Below are positions 56,541 to 64,000 of a DNA stretch of 64,000 nucleotides, piece by piece. Both the position numbers and the translations under genes were made by a program. The stretch is taken from positions 1 to 64,000 of the forward strand of contig JBAQWV010000061.1 of NCBI GenBank assembly GCA_049299095.1. The letters are read 5' to 3'. The first letter of the stretch is position 1. Each line of letters begins with the position of its first letter. This stretch comes from JAAEKA01 sp049299095. Its GTDB lineage: Bacteria > Chloroflexota > Anaerolineae > JAAEKA01. The notes beneath the pieces are model-generated. The model was given only the letters and a program-made list of their open reading frames with translations, made no database searches and was not told the DNA's origin.

Positions 56541-58772
56541 ATGAGCAGCGAGCCTACCACCGTTGATAAGTTGCGCGCTCTGCCCTGGAGCATTGCTTCC
56601 AACGCCGCGCAAGCCGTTTACTTGCAATTGACCTTTTTTGGCTCGGTGTTTGTGCTGTTTCTCAGCACCCTGGGACTGGATGACAACCAGATCGGCTTCC
56701 TGCTTTCCTTGCTCCCCTTCACCGGTATCCTGGCCATTCCCCTCGCTCCGGCCATTGCCCGCTTTGGCTACAAACGCACCTGGCTGACCTTTTTTGGCAC
56801 ACGCACAGCCATTACCGCGCTCTTGCTGCTGACACCGCTGATCGTCGCCCGTTTCGGCATCGCGGTGGCGATGGCGTTTATCGCCGCGGTCGTGTTCGTC
56901 TATGCCATGATCCGCACCATCGGCGTGACCGCCAGCTTCCCCTGGATTCAGGAATACGTACCCAACTCGGTACGGGGCAAGTACACCGCTTCCAACAACT
57001 TCTTCTCCACCATCGCCGGTTTTCTGGCCGTCACCCTTGCCAGCGTGGTACTGGGCCGCGCCGCGGGGCTGAGCAGCTACATGATCTTGCTAACAGTTGG
57101 GGTGATTGCCGGCTTTGCCTCGGTGTTGCTGGCCGTGCCCATCCCTGGCGGCGCGCCCAGTGTTGAAACTGCACCCAAGCGCAACATCGCCGACGCGCTG
57201 CGCGATCCCCACATGCTGCGCTATCTGGCGGGCGTGGGGCTGTTCACCCTTGCCACCGTGCCGCTTGCCTCGTTTTTGCCCTTGTACATGCAAAATCAGA
57301 TCGGGCTGCCCGCCAGCAAGGTGGTACTGCTACAAACCGGTGTGATGGCTGGCTCGCTGGTGTCCAGCTATTTCTGGGGCTGGGCCGCAGATCGCTATGG
57401 CGGGCGACCTGTGACGCTCTACGGGCTGGCTTTCCGTGCGCTGATCCCGATCTTCTGGCTGCTGCTGCCGAGCGATGCCGGTACAGCATTAACTGTTGCC
57501 CTCGTTGTGTCCGCGTTTCAAGGCTTTGCAGATGTTGGCTGGCAAGTGGGGGCCACGCGGCTACTGTACGTCAGCATCGTGCCGCCGGAAAAACGCAACG
57601 ATTACCTGGCGCTGTACTGGGCCTGGCTGGGGCTGACCAGCGGCTTCGGTCAACTGGCGGGCGGCTGGCTGCTCACATCCAGCCGTGGCCTCTCCGGCTC
57701 GCTGATCGGCCTGCCCATCAACGCCTATACGCCGCTTTTCCTGCTGGCGATGCTTTTCCCGCTGCTGGGCATCCTTGTAATGCGCAACATCCGCGACGAC
57801 AGCTTGGTGGGTATGGGCGGCTTTGCGGGGATTTTTCTGCGCGGTAATCCCTTCCTGGCGTTGGAAGCTGTGGTGCGTTTTCATCTCGCCAAGGATGAAG
57901 ACGCGGCGGTGCGCATGACCGAGCGCCTGGGCACTGCCAAAAGCCCGCTGACGGTGGAGGAGTTGCTCCACGCGCTGGACGACCCGCGCTTCAACGTGCG
58001 CATGGAAGCGATTATCGCCGTGGCACGTCACGGCCCTGACCCGCGCTTGATTGATGCACTGGCCGAAGTGCTAACCGGGCCAGAGCCTGCACTCAGCTCA
58101 ACCGCGGCTTGGGCGTTGGGGCGCACCGGCGACCCGCGTGCGCTGGCTCCGCTGCGCGCGGCCATGCTGACCGACCGCTACCGCTCGGTGCAAGCGCACA
58201 GCATCCGCGCGCTGGGCGTGTTGCAGGACGAAGAAAGCGTGCCCTACTGGCTCGATCATTTCGCGTTAGAGCTGGACGTGGGGATGCAACTGGCCTATGC
58301 GTCGGCACTGGGGCGGATGCAGGTGGTGGAAGCGACCGAACGGTTGCTGGAGGTGCTGGCGATCAGCCCCAGCCGTAGTTCCCGCCGCGAAATGACGCTC
58401 GACGTAGCACGGCTGGTGGGGGACGAAAACAATTTTGTGTCGTTGCTGCGCAGTGCAGATCAGGAGCCAGGCACGGCGCTGGCGCAAGCTGCGCTGGCTG
58501 TGCGTCGTCGGCTGCTGCACGATGACAGCGCCACTGCCCAGGCCGCGGCCGCGGCGCTGGATAGCTGCGCGCAAATGCTGGCGCACGACGAACTGGACGA
58601 GGGGTTACAACAACTGAGCGCAGCGATCCTACAGTTGCCATTGACAGGGCAGCCCGCCCATCAGGTGACAATCCTGCTGGATGCCGCACAGCAGATCACC
58701 CAGCACGGCACGCAACGCATGGAATACCCTGTGCTGGCGCTGCACGCCATGACAACACTCTGGGGCGATTAA
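56541..58772 (+). CDS. MFS transporter fused to HEAT repeats
   Basis: 743 aa from the ATG at 56541 (MSSEPTTVDKL). Residues about 20-425 are an MFS carrier with 12 helices (ASNAAQAVYLQLTFFGSVFV, AGSLVSSYFWGWAADRYGG). From about 475 to the end there are HEAT repeats in tandem (e.g. DDPRFNVRMEAIIAVARHG, STAAWALGRTGDPRALAPLR, QAHSIRALGVLQDEESVPYW). HEAT repeats bind proteins or scaffold them. A transporter carrying its own large cytoplasmic scaffold is unusual, so the C-terminus probably recruits a partner or senses state. The carrier substrate is unknown. Convergent with ktrB. Confidence 0.85.
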   Translation: MSSEPTTVDKLRALPWSIASNAAQAVYLQLTFFGSVFVLFLSTLGLDDNQIGFLLSLLPFTGILAIPLAPAIARFGYKRTWLTFFGTRTAITALLLLTPLIVARFGIAVAMAFIAAVVFVYAMIRTIGVTASFPWIQEYVPNSVRGKYTASNNFFSTIAGFLAVTLASVVLGRAAGLSSYMILLTVGVIAGFASVLLAVPIPGGAPSVETAPKRNIADALRDPHMLRYLAGVGLFTLATVPLASFLPLYMQNQIGLPASKVVLLQTGVMAGSLVSSYFWGWAADRYGGRPVTLYGLAFRALIPIFWLLLPSDAGTALTVALVVSAFQGFADVGWQVGATRLLYVSIVPPEKRNDYLALYWAWLGLTSGFGQLAGGWLLTSSRGLSGSLIGLPINAYTPLFLLAMLFPLLGILVMRNIRDDSLVGMGGFAGIFLRGNPFLALEAVVRFHLAKDEDAAVRMTERLGTAKSPLTVEELLHALDDPRFNVRMEAIIAVARHGPDPRLIDALAEVLTGPEPALSSTAAWALGRTGDPRALAPLRAAMLTDRYRSVQAHSIRALGVLQDEESVPYWLDHFALELDVGMQLAYASALGRMQVVEATERLLEVLAISPSRSSRREMTLDVARLVGDENNFVSLLRSADQEPGTALAQAALAVRRRLLHDDSATAQAAAAALDSCAQMLAHDELDEGLQQLSAAILQLPLTGQPAHQVTILLDAAQQITQHGTQRMEYPVLALHAMTTLWGD

Positions 58773-58795
58773 CCACTGGCTACGTTAAAAACAAC

Positions 58796-60151
58796 TTACC
58801 CCAACAACAACGTTTCTTCGGGATACGAGACCGGTTGCGGCGGCGATTGGCGAGCCACAGCCAGCACGATAGTCAATGCGCCCAAGCGCCCCCAAAACAT
58901 CACAACGATTACTACGAACTGACCAAAGAGGGAAAAGTTCTCCAGGGGAACGGTATTGAAGCCCGCGGTGGCAAAGGCCGACACCACCGTGAACAAGGCA
59001 TCCGACTCGGCAATGGGCTGGCTGATGAGCAAGAGCCAGGTGGCGCTGATTACCAACGTCAGGGCCATGACCAGTACCGCCAGTGCACGGCGCATCGTCT
59101 CGCGCGAGATGCTGCGCATTCCCACGCGCACGTCCGACAGGCCGCGCAGATAGCTCCAGGTGGCTAGCAACAGCACCGCCAGCGTACCGGTGGTGATGCC
59201 ACCACCCATAGATGCAGGTGCTGTCCCCACGAACATCAACACGGTGATCACCCAGGTACTGGCTTCACTCAGCTTGCCCAGATCCACAATCGAAGAAAAT
59301 CCTCCCGTGCGCGCCGAAATGGAGATAAACAGCGCCTTGTCGAACTGGTCGTAGCCTTGTGTGGTGGTGAGAACGCCATGCCCAAGATGCTCTGAGGCAA
59401 GGATCGCAGCCGCGCCACCCACGATCAAGGCCGCAGTGATGGCTAGTGTCACGCGTGTATGCAGGCTCCAGCGTCCGCGATGAAACAAAAGGTCGCTCCA
59501 GACCGGAATGCCGAGGCCACCCGCGACAATCAACGCGGCCAGCACTGCCAGCGTGACGGGATCGGTGGGGATACCGCTGTAGCCGGGCATACCCGCGAAC
59601 AAATCCAGTCCGACATTGCAGAAAGCCGACACTGCGTGAAACAGCCCAAACCACAAGGCACGCGGCGCGCCAAGCAGCGGCGTCCAGCGCCAAGCCAGCG
59701 CCAGCGCGCCAAGCCCCTGCATAATCAACACTACGACCAGCGTGCGCAGCGCGATCTGCACCACTGTGCGCACGGCGCTCAAGCCGAGCGAATCCTGCAA
59801 GGCCAGCCGATCAGCCAGCATGATCTTGCGCCCCAGTATCAGCAGAACAAACACGGCCAGCACCATGAACCCCACGCCGCCAATTTCCATCAGCACCATC
59901 AGCACCACCTGGCCCAGCACTGTTAGGTCGCGCGCCGGGGTGATGACTGACAATCCGGTGACGCTGGCTGCCGATGTCGCCATAAACAACGCTTGATCGA
60001 AACGCAGTCGCCCGCTGGTGGCCATGCCGGGGAGCAGCAAGGCCAGCGTACCCAACGCTATCACCACGAGTAGTCCTGTCACTAGGCGCACAGCAGAGGG
60101 GGCGGCATAGGTCAAACGCAGCAAGCCGCGGCGGCGGAAAGGAGACGGCAT
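58796..60151 (-). CDS. ktrB: Potassium uptake membrane subunit (KtrB/TrkH)
   Basis: 451 aa. The four selectivity-filter loops of this family are visible: SVTGLSV, FCNVGLD, ARTGGFS and FATAGFN. It has no long N-terminal extension, which fits KtrB. It moves K+ (with Na+ in many species) into the cell and works with KtrA, whose gene overlaps its start by one base. KtrA-type transporters are a known c-di-AMP target, and a c-di-AMP cyclase and phosphodiesterase are also in the window. Confidence 0.93.
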   Translation of the reverse strand: MPSPFRRRGLLRLTYAAPSAVRLVTGLLVVIALGTLALLLPGMATSGRLRFDQALFMATSAASVTGLSVITPARDLTVLGQVVLMVLMEIGGVGFMVLAVFVLLILGRKIMLADRLALQDSLGLSAVRTVVQIALRTLVVVLIMQGLGALALAWRWTPLLGAPRALWFGLFHAVSAFCNVGLDLFAGMPGYSGIPTDPVTLAVLAALIVAGGLGIPVWSDLLFHRGRWSLHTRVTLAITAALIVGGAAAILASEHLGHGVLTTTQGYDQFDKALFISISARTGGFSSIVDLGKLSEASTWVITVLMFVGTAPASMGGGITTGTLAVLLLATWSYLRGLSDVRVGMRSISRETMRRALAVLVMALTLVISATWLLLISQPIAESDALFTVVSAFATAGFNTVPLENFSLFGQFVVIVVMFWGRLGALTIVLAVARQSPPQPVSYPEETLLLG

Positions 60152-60819
60152 CAGAAGGCCCTTGTCAGCCGGTCGAGGTTTTCGTTGCTGCCGAGAATAG
60201 CCAGTGTATCGTCTGCGGCCAGCCGGTAATCCGCGGAGGGAGAAATAATCATTTCGCCGCGATGTTCCACCGCCACCACCGTTACGCTATAGCTGCGCCG
60301 CAGATTCAATTCATCCAGTGTGTGGCCCACAAAGCGGGGTGGCGTGTGAAATTCGGAGATACGAAAGTTATCGCCGAAGGGAATTTGATCTACGTACCAG
60401 GGAGTGGTCAAGGCGGCTGCCAGCCGCCGCGCCGAATCTTCCTCCGGCAGCACCACCTCGTCCGCGCCAATGGCCAGCAACGCCACCCGCTGCTTTTGGG
60501 TCAGCGCCTTGCAAATAATGCGTTTGACACCCAACGTTTTCAGTGCCAGCGTGGTCATCAGGTTATTTTCCAGGCTAGAGCTGATGGCAACCACCACCAC
60601 ATCGAACGAAGCAATGTCCACCGCGCGCAGCGCGTCTTCGTCGGTGGCATCCAGCGCCACCACCTGCGTCAGTTCATCGGCCAGGCTCTGCACCAAGTCT
60701 TTGTTTTGGTCAATAGCCAGCACTGTGTAGCCGCGTTGCACCAGCGCATGGGCAAGGCTGGCCCCGAAACGACCCAGTCCGATTACTGCGAATTCTGTTT
60801 GTGCGTTTTTACGAGCCAT
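60151..60819 (-). CDS. ktrA: Potassium uptake regulator (KtrA/TrkA, RCK)
   Basis: 222 aa. The RCK_N Rossmann domain begins FAVIGLGRFGASLAHAL (nucleotide-binding GxGxxG), followed by FDVVVVAISSSLENNLMTTL; the RCK_C domain is about 145-220 (VGHTLDELNLRRSYSVTVVAV). KtrA rings gate KtrB in response to ATP/ADP, and the RCK_C domain of Gram-positive KtrA binds c-di-AMP. Whether this one does is inference. Confidence 0.93.
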   Translation of the reverse strand: MARKNAQTEFAVIGLGRFGASLAHALVQRGYTVLAIDQNKDLVQSLADELTQVVALDATDEDALRAVDIASFDVVVVAISSSLENNLMTTLALKTLGVKRIICKALTQKQRVALLAIGADEVVLPEEDSARRLAAALTTPWYVDQIPFGDNFRISEFHTPPRFVGHTLDELNLRRSYSVTVVAVEHRGEMIISPSADYRLAADDTLAILGSNENLDRLTRAF

Positions 60820-60859
60820 AGTGCCCTCAATGAAAGAAAATCACTGCGTTGGTCGCGCT

Positions 60860-60888
60860 ATTGTAATCCACCAGGGCGCGGATCGCAA
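60860..60888 (-). promoter_or_regulatory. Promoter of ktrAB
   Basis: On the minus strand: TTGCGA (60888-60883), 17 bp, TACAAT (60865-60860), 41 bp before the ktrA ATG. Confidence 0.55.
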
Positions 60889-60952
60889 CCCATTGAACGG
60901 GGTTTGCGTGGCCGCGCGTTTCGTGGCATCATCCGTGCAAGGAGACACGTTC

Positions 60953-62266
60953 ATGACCACACCCCTCACCCATCCCGCCCCGCTGGCCGCGACGGTGGCT
61001 GCCTTGCGCCGCGGCGAGCTGGATTTACACGCCTGGATTGACCAAACTTGCGACCGCATTGAACAAACAGACCCGCTGGTGCAGGCCCTGCTGCCGGAAG
61101 CAGACCGCCGCCCGCGGCTGCACGGGGAAGCGGACGCGCTGCTGGCACGTTTCCCCGTCACAACCGCGCGTCCGGCGCTTTTCGGCGCGCTGGTGGCAGT
61201 CAAGGATATTTTTCATGTGGAGGGTTTTATCACGCGTGCAGGAGCCGCGCTACCACCTGCCCTGTTCGCCGGGCCAGAAGCGGCCAGCGTGATCGCGCTG
61301 CGGGCCGCGGGCGCACTCGTGCTGGGCAAAGCCGTCACCACTGAATTCGCCTATTTCGAACCAGGGCCGACCCACAACCCCTGGAATTTGGCGCATACAC
61401 CGGGCGGCTCCAGCAGCGGTTCCGCTGCCGCGGTGGCAGCGGGCCTGGCACCTCTGGCTTTGGGAACGCAAACCATCGGTTCGGTGATCCGTCCCGCTGC
61501 ATTTTGTGGCGTCGTGGGTTTCAAACCGAGCCTGGGACGGGTTGACGCACAGGGATTGGTCTTCTTCTCCCGCACGCTGGATCAGGTGGGGTTTTTTACG
61601 CAGGATTTGGCAGGCGCGGCGCTGACTGCCTCCGTGTTGTGTGCAAACTGGCGAGCCAGCGCGGTCGCGGCGCATCCGCCGGTGCTGGGCGTGCCCATTG
61701 GGCCGTATTTGCAACAGACAGAGCCGGACGCGTTGGCTGCCTTTTGGCAGCAGATTGAGCGGCTGCGCGCCGCGGGTGTCATTGTGCATGAGGTGCCCGC
61801 GCTGGCGCAGATCGACGCGCTCAACACGTTGCATCGCCGACTGGTCTTTGCCGAATTCGCGCAGGAACACGCCGCGGCGTATGCGCATTACGCTGATCTG
61901 TACCGGCCCCGCACGCGCGAGATCATCGAGTTGGGCGGCACAGTACCCGCGGCCGAGCTGGCAGCCGCACGGGCGCATAGTGTGGCACTGCGCGCCGAGC
62001 TGGATGCACAGATGACAGACGCAGGCATGGATGGGTGGGTATGTCCCAGCGCACGCGGCCCCGCGCCGCTGGGCTTGCAGGCGACAGGCGACCCCGCACT
62101 GAACCTGCCGTGGACGCATGCCGGGCTGCCTGCACTAACGCTACCCGCGGGGCTGGCGGCAAATGGCCTGCCGCTGGGGCTGCAACTGGTGGGGCGTTTT
62201 GGTGCAGACGAGGCGCTGCTGGCTTGGGCAGAGATAATCAGGGAGATTTTGGGGGCGCGCTTATGA
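60953..62266 (+). CDS. Amidase-signature family enzyme
   Basis: 437 aa from the ATG at 60953, with an AAGGAG ribosome site. The Ser-Ser-Lys catalytic set is visible: Lys in VAVKDIFHVEG, then GGSSSGSAAAVAAG, then GTQTIGSVIRPAAFCGVVGF with the catalytic Ser. It hydrolyses an amide; GatA-like function is unlikely without gatB/gatC nearby. It ends directly against the CaCA gene (no gap) on the other strand. Confidence 0.9.
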   Translation: MTTPLTHPAPLAATVAALRRGELDLHAWIDQTCDRIEQTDPLVQALLPEADRRPRLHGEADALLARFPVTTARPALFGALVAVKDIFHVEGFITRAGAALPPALFAGPEAASVIALRAAGALVLGKAVTTEFAYFEPGPTHNPWNLAHTPGGSSSGSAAAVAAGLAPLALGTQTIGSVIRPAAFCGVVGFKPSLGRVDAQGLVFFSRTLDQVGFFTQDLAGAALTASVLCANWRASAVAAHPPVLGVPIGPYLQQTEPDALAAFWQQIERLRAAGVIVHEVPALAQIDALNTLHRRLVFAEFAQEHAAAYAHYADLYRPRTREIIELGGTVPAAELAAARAHSVALRAELDAQMTDAGMDGWVCPSARGPAPLGLQATGDPALNLPWTHAGLPALTLPAGLAANGLPLGLQLVGRFGADEALLAWAEIIREILGARL

Positions 62267-63352
62267 TCAAGCTGTTCGGCGCTTCTGACGCACTTCCCGC
62301 ACGACCAGAATGCCCAGCGTAACGGCTACCAATGGCAGCACGCCGAGCAGCATCAGATTGCTGTACAACGGCAACGCATCGTGCTGCGTGGCATCCAGCA
62401 GCAGAAACAGCACGTAACCGACATACATCGCCAGAAACAAAGCGCCCTCCCATCGGCTGATTTTGTAGCCAGTAAAAGCCATTGGCAGCATGGCAAACGC
62501 CACCGCGATCATCACAGGCAGGTCAAAAGCCAGCGCAGGTTGTGGCACAGCAATGCCCTGCTTCGTCAACACAGCGGTCAACCCCAACACACCGAGAATA
62601 TTAAATAAATTGCTGCCAACGGCATTCCCTACGGCGATGTCGCGCTCGCCGCGCAGCGCAGCCAGCACCGAAGTTGCTACTTCCGGCGCGGACGTGCCCG
62701 CGGCAATGATGGTTAGACCGATGATCAGATCGCTGACGCCGAAGCTGCGGGCAATGTTGGCTGCGCTGTCTACCAGCCAGTCCGCGCCTAGCACCAGCAT
62801 CGCCAGTCCACCCACAATCAACGCGCCGTTCAACGCCCACTGCGCAGGCGTATGCGCCGTCTCGCCACCGAACTCGTCCGCGTATTCCTGCTGAACTGCC
62901 GCAGTTTCCTTGCGCCCCTGGCGAATCGAAAACACGATATAGCTCACCAACCCCAAAAACAACACGATCCCTTCCACGCGGTTCAAACGGCCATCCAGGC
63001 CCAACACGAAAACCAACAGCGACAAACCGATCACCAGTGGCACATCGAGCCGCACCAATTGCTGTGCGACCACCAGAGGTGTAATTACTGCGGCCAAACC
63101 AATGATAAAAAGAATGTTAAAAATATTGCTACCGATCACGTTGCCCAGTGCAATGTCACCGCCACCACTGAGCGCAGCCTGCATACTGACTGCCAGCTCC
63201 GGTGAACTGGTGCCAAAAGCAACTACGGTCAGGCCGATAATCAAAGGCGGAATCCCCAACGCACCCGCGATTTTGGAAGCGCCGCGCACCAGCGCCTCAG
63301 CGCCTACGATCAACAAGGCCAGCCCGGCCAGCAAAAGCAACACGTTGGTCAT
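62267..63352 (-). CDS. CaCA-family Na+/Ca2+ exchanger (YrbG-like)
   Basis: 361 aa, about 10 helices in two inverted halves. The alpha repeats are clear: VVAFGTSSPELAVSM with GNVIGSNIFNILFI, and IIAAGTSAPEVATSVL with GNAVGSNLFNILGV. It exchanges Ca2+ for Na+ or H+. The ATG at 63352 is preferred over the GTG one codon upstream. Convergent with the amidase gene with no spacer. Confidence 0.93.
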   Translation of the reverse strand: MTNVLLLLAGLALLIVGAEALVRGASKIAGALGIPPLIIGLTVVAFGTSSPELAVSMQAALSGGGDIALGNVIGSNIFNILFIIGLAAVITPLVVAQQLVRLDVPLVIGLSLLVFVLGLDGRLNRVEGIVLFLGLVSYIVFSIRQGRKETAAVQQEYADEFGGETAHTPAQWALNGALIVGGLAMLVLGADWLVDSAANIARSFGVSDLIIGLTIIAAGTSAPEVATSVLAALRGERDIAVGNAVGSNLFNILGVLGLTAVLTKQGIAVPQPALAFDLPVMIAVAFAMLPMAFTGYKISRWEGALFLAMYVGYVLFLLLDATQHDALPLYSNLMLLGVLPLVAVTLGILVVREVRQKRRTA

Positions 63353-63505
63353 CACCCGGCTCCTTCATGCCTAAACTTTGAGCATTGCAGTCTGTAAGCG
63401 TTCGTTTATTATGCTTATTTTTAGCTCGTTGGTAAAATACTCTAGATAAATGCTTGCCACAGCAAGATTGCAACCAATTTCTGATCAATTTCTGATGGAG
63501 ACGCT

Positions 63506-64000
63506 ATGACCACGCCCACCCTCGTTATCCCCGGCAAACCCAAGCCCTATGTGCTGGCACATCGCGGCAACCGCGTGCGCTGCCCAGAGAACACCCTGGC
63601 CGCGTTTCGTCAGGCGCTGGCTGACGGTGCAGACGCGCTGGAAACCGACCTGCACCTGACTGCGGACGGCGTGTTCGTATGCATCCACGATGCCACTGTA
63701 GATCGCACCACCAATGGCAGCGGGCCGGTGGCGGGCATGACACTGGCGCAACTACGCGCGTTAAGCGCATCTTATGGCCGCGCCGAGTTTACTGCGGAGC
63801 GTGTGCCAACGCTGGCCGAAACCACAGCATTGTTACCAGAGGACGTAGCGTTGGCGCTGGAGCTGAAAACCGACCGTTTTTTGGAACCGGCTATCGCGCG
63901 CAGGCTGGTCGAAGAGCTTACCGCCGCGGGTGTGCGAAACCGCACGGTGGTGTTATCGTTTTCGCTGGCGCGTGTGCAGGCCATTCAGGCGGTCGCGCCG
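63506..64000 (+). CDS. Glycerophosphodiester phosphodiesterase, N-terminal part (runs off the window)
   Basis: The frame is open from the ATG at 63506 to the last base, giving 165 visible residues. The GDPD motifs are present: LAHRGNRVRCPENTLAAF, ALETDLHLTADGV (Glu and Asp metal ligands) and CIHDATVDRTTNG with the second His. The family hydrolyses glycerophosphodiesters to glycerol-3-phosphate and an alcohol. A GGAG sequence (63497-63500) precedes the ATG. The C-terminus, including the rest of the barrel, is outside the window. Divergent from the CaCA gene. Confidence 0.88.
   Translation, partial: MTTPTLVIPGKPKPYVLAHRGNRVRCPENTLAAFRQALADGADALETDLHLTADGVFVCIHDATVDRTTNGSGPVAGMTLAQLRALSASYGRAEFTAERVPTLAETTALLPEDVALALELKTDRFLEPAIARRLVEELTAAGVRNRTVVLSFSLARVQAIQAVAP

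Noticed and set aside
1..64000. tRNA, rRNA, tmRNA or other structural RNA
   Set aside because: I saw no cloverleaf or conserved rRNA segment in the intergenic gaps, but small RNAs cannot be excluded by eye.

Overview
The window is most consistent with a Chloroflexota bacterium, probably class Anaerolineae or Caldilineae. The evidence is a GC content near 60 percent by eye, lipobox-type lipoproteins with no outer-membrane or LPS genes, a c-di-AMP cyclase joined to a YbbR region, a PTPS-related membrane protein, many GT4 glycosyltransferases, Thr/Pro-rich PA14 and LysM surface proteins, and a PucC-like carrier. The phylum is inferred from gene content; no rRNA, tRNA or marker gene in the window settles it. 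I saw no CRISPR array, phage, intact insertion sequence, rRNA or tRNA.

Layout. 1-1200: end of a secreted, membrane-anchored repeat protein. 1387-2727: GH1 beta-glycosidase. 2772-5260: a sigma70 promoter carrying two LexA-type boxes, then four co-directional genes (soluble FtsK-like ATPase, VOC protein, small membrane protein, DUF6504-like protein). 5137-8610 (minus): yqeY-pgpH-ybeY-dgkA, an order also known from Firmicutes. 8705-13687 (minus): three glycosyltransferases and a double-receiver LuxR-type regulator. 13811-17649 (plus): Nudix, PTPS-related membrane protein, zinc-ribbon/LysM protein. 17676-21835: histidine phosphatase, hydrolase, rdgB, then prs-DUF4446-bactofilin. 22014-28993 (minus): GT2, GT4, CdaA-YbbR fusion, PA14 protein. 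29181-33550: OmpR-type regulator, two small zinc ribbons, xseA/xseB and a lipid kinase. 33878-37460: cbpA and clpC.

37541-44913: a possible caspase-fold protein, a metallophosphoesterase, then a LacI regulator with a FrcBCA-type sugar ABC transporter and a cytidylate-kinase-like gene. 45036-49507 (minus): two-subunit fumarase, folD, PucC-like carrier, small membrane protein. 49623-52090 (minus): TetR-controlled efflux operon. 52290-56067 (minus): two hydrolases, a HAD phosphatase, di-heme cytochrome c peroxidase. 56541-64000: MFS-HEAT fusion, ktrAB potassium uptake, amidase, Na+/Ca2+ exchanger, and the start of a glycerophosphodiesterase.

Themes. Synthesis of c-di-AMP (CdaA-YbbR), its breakdown (PgpH) and a usual target (KtrAB) all lie here. 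Several promoters carry readable operators: paired LexA-type boxes, paired LacI operators in a 46-bp perfect palindrome with a third copy 27 kb away, a TetR palindrome, and 11-bp direct repeats of the OmpR/PhoB kind. The hexamer CCGCGG is about 3-4 times more frequent than base composition predicts, and a small family of hairpin repeats sits between genes.
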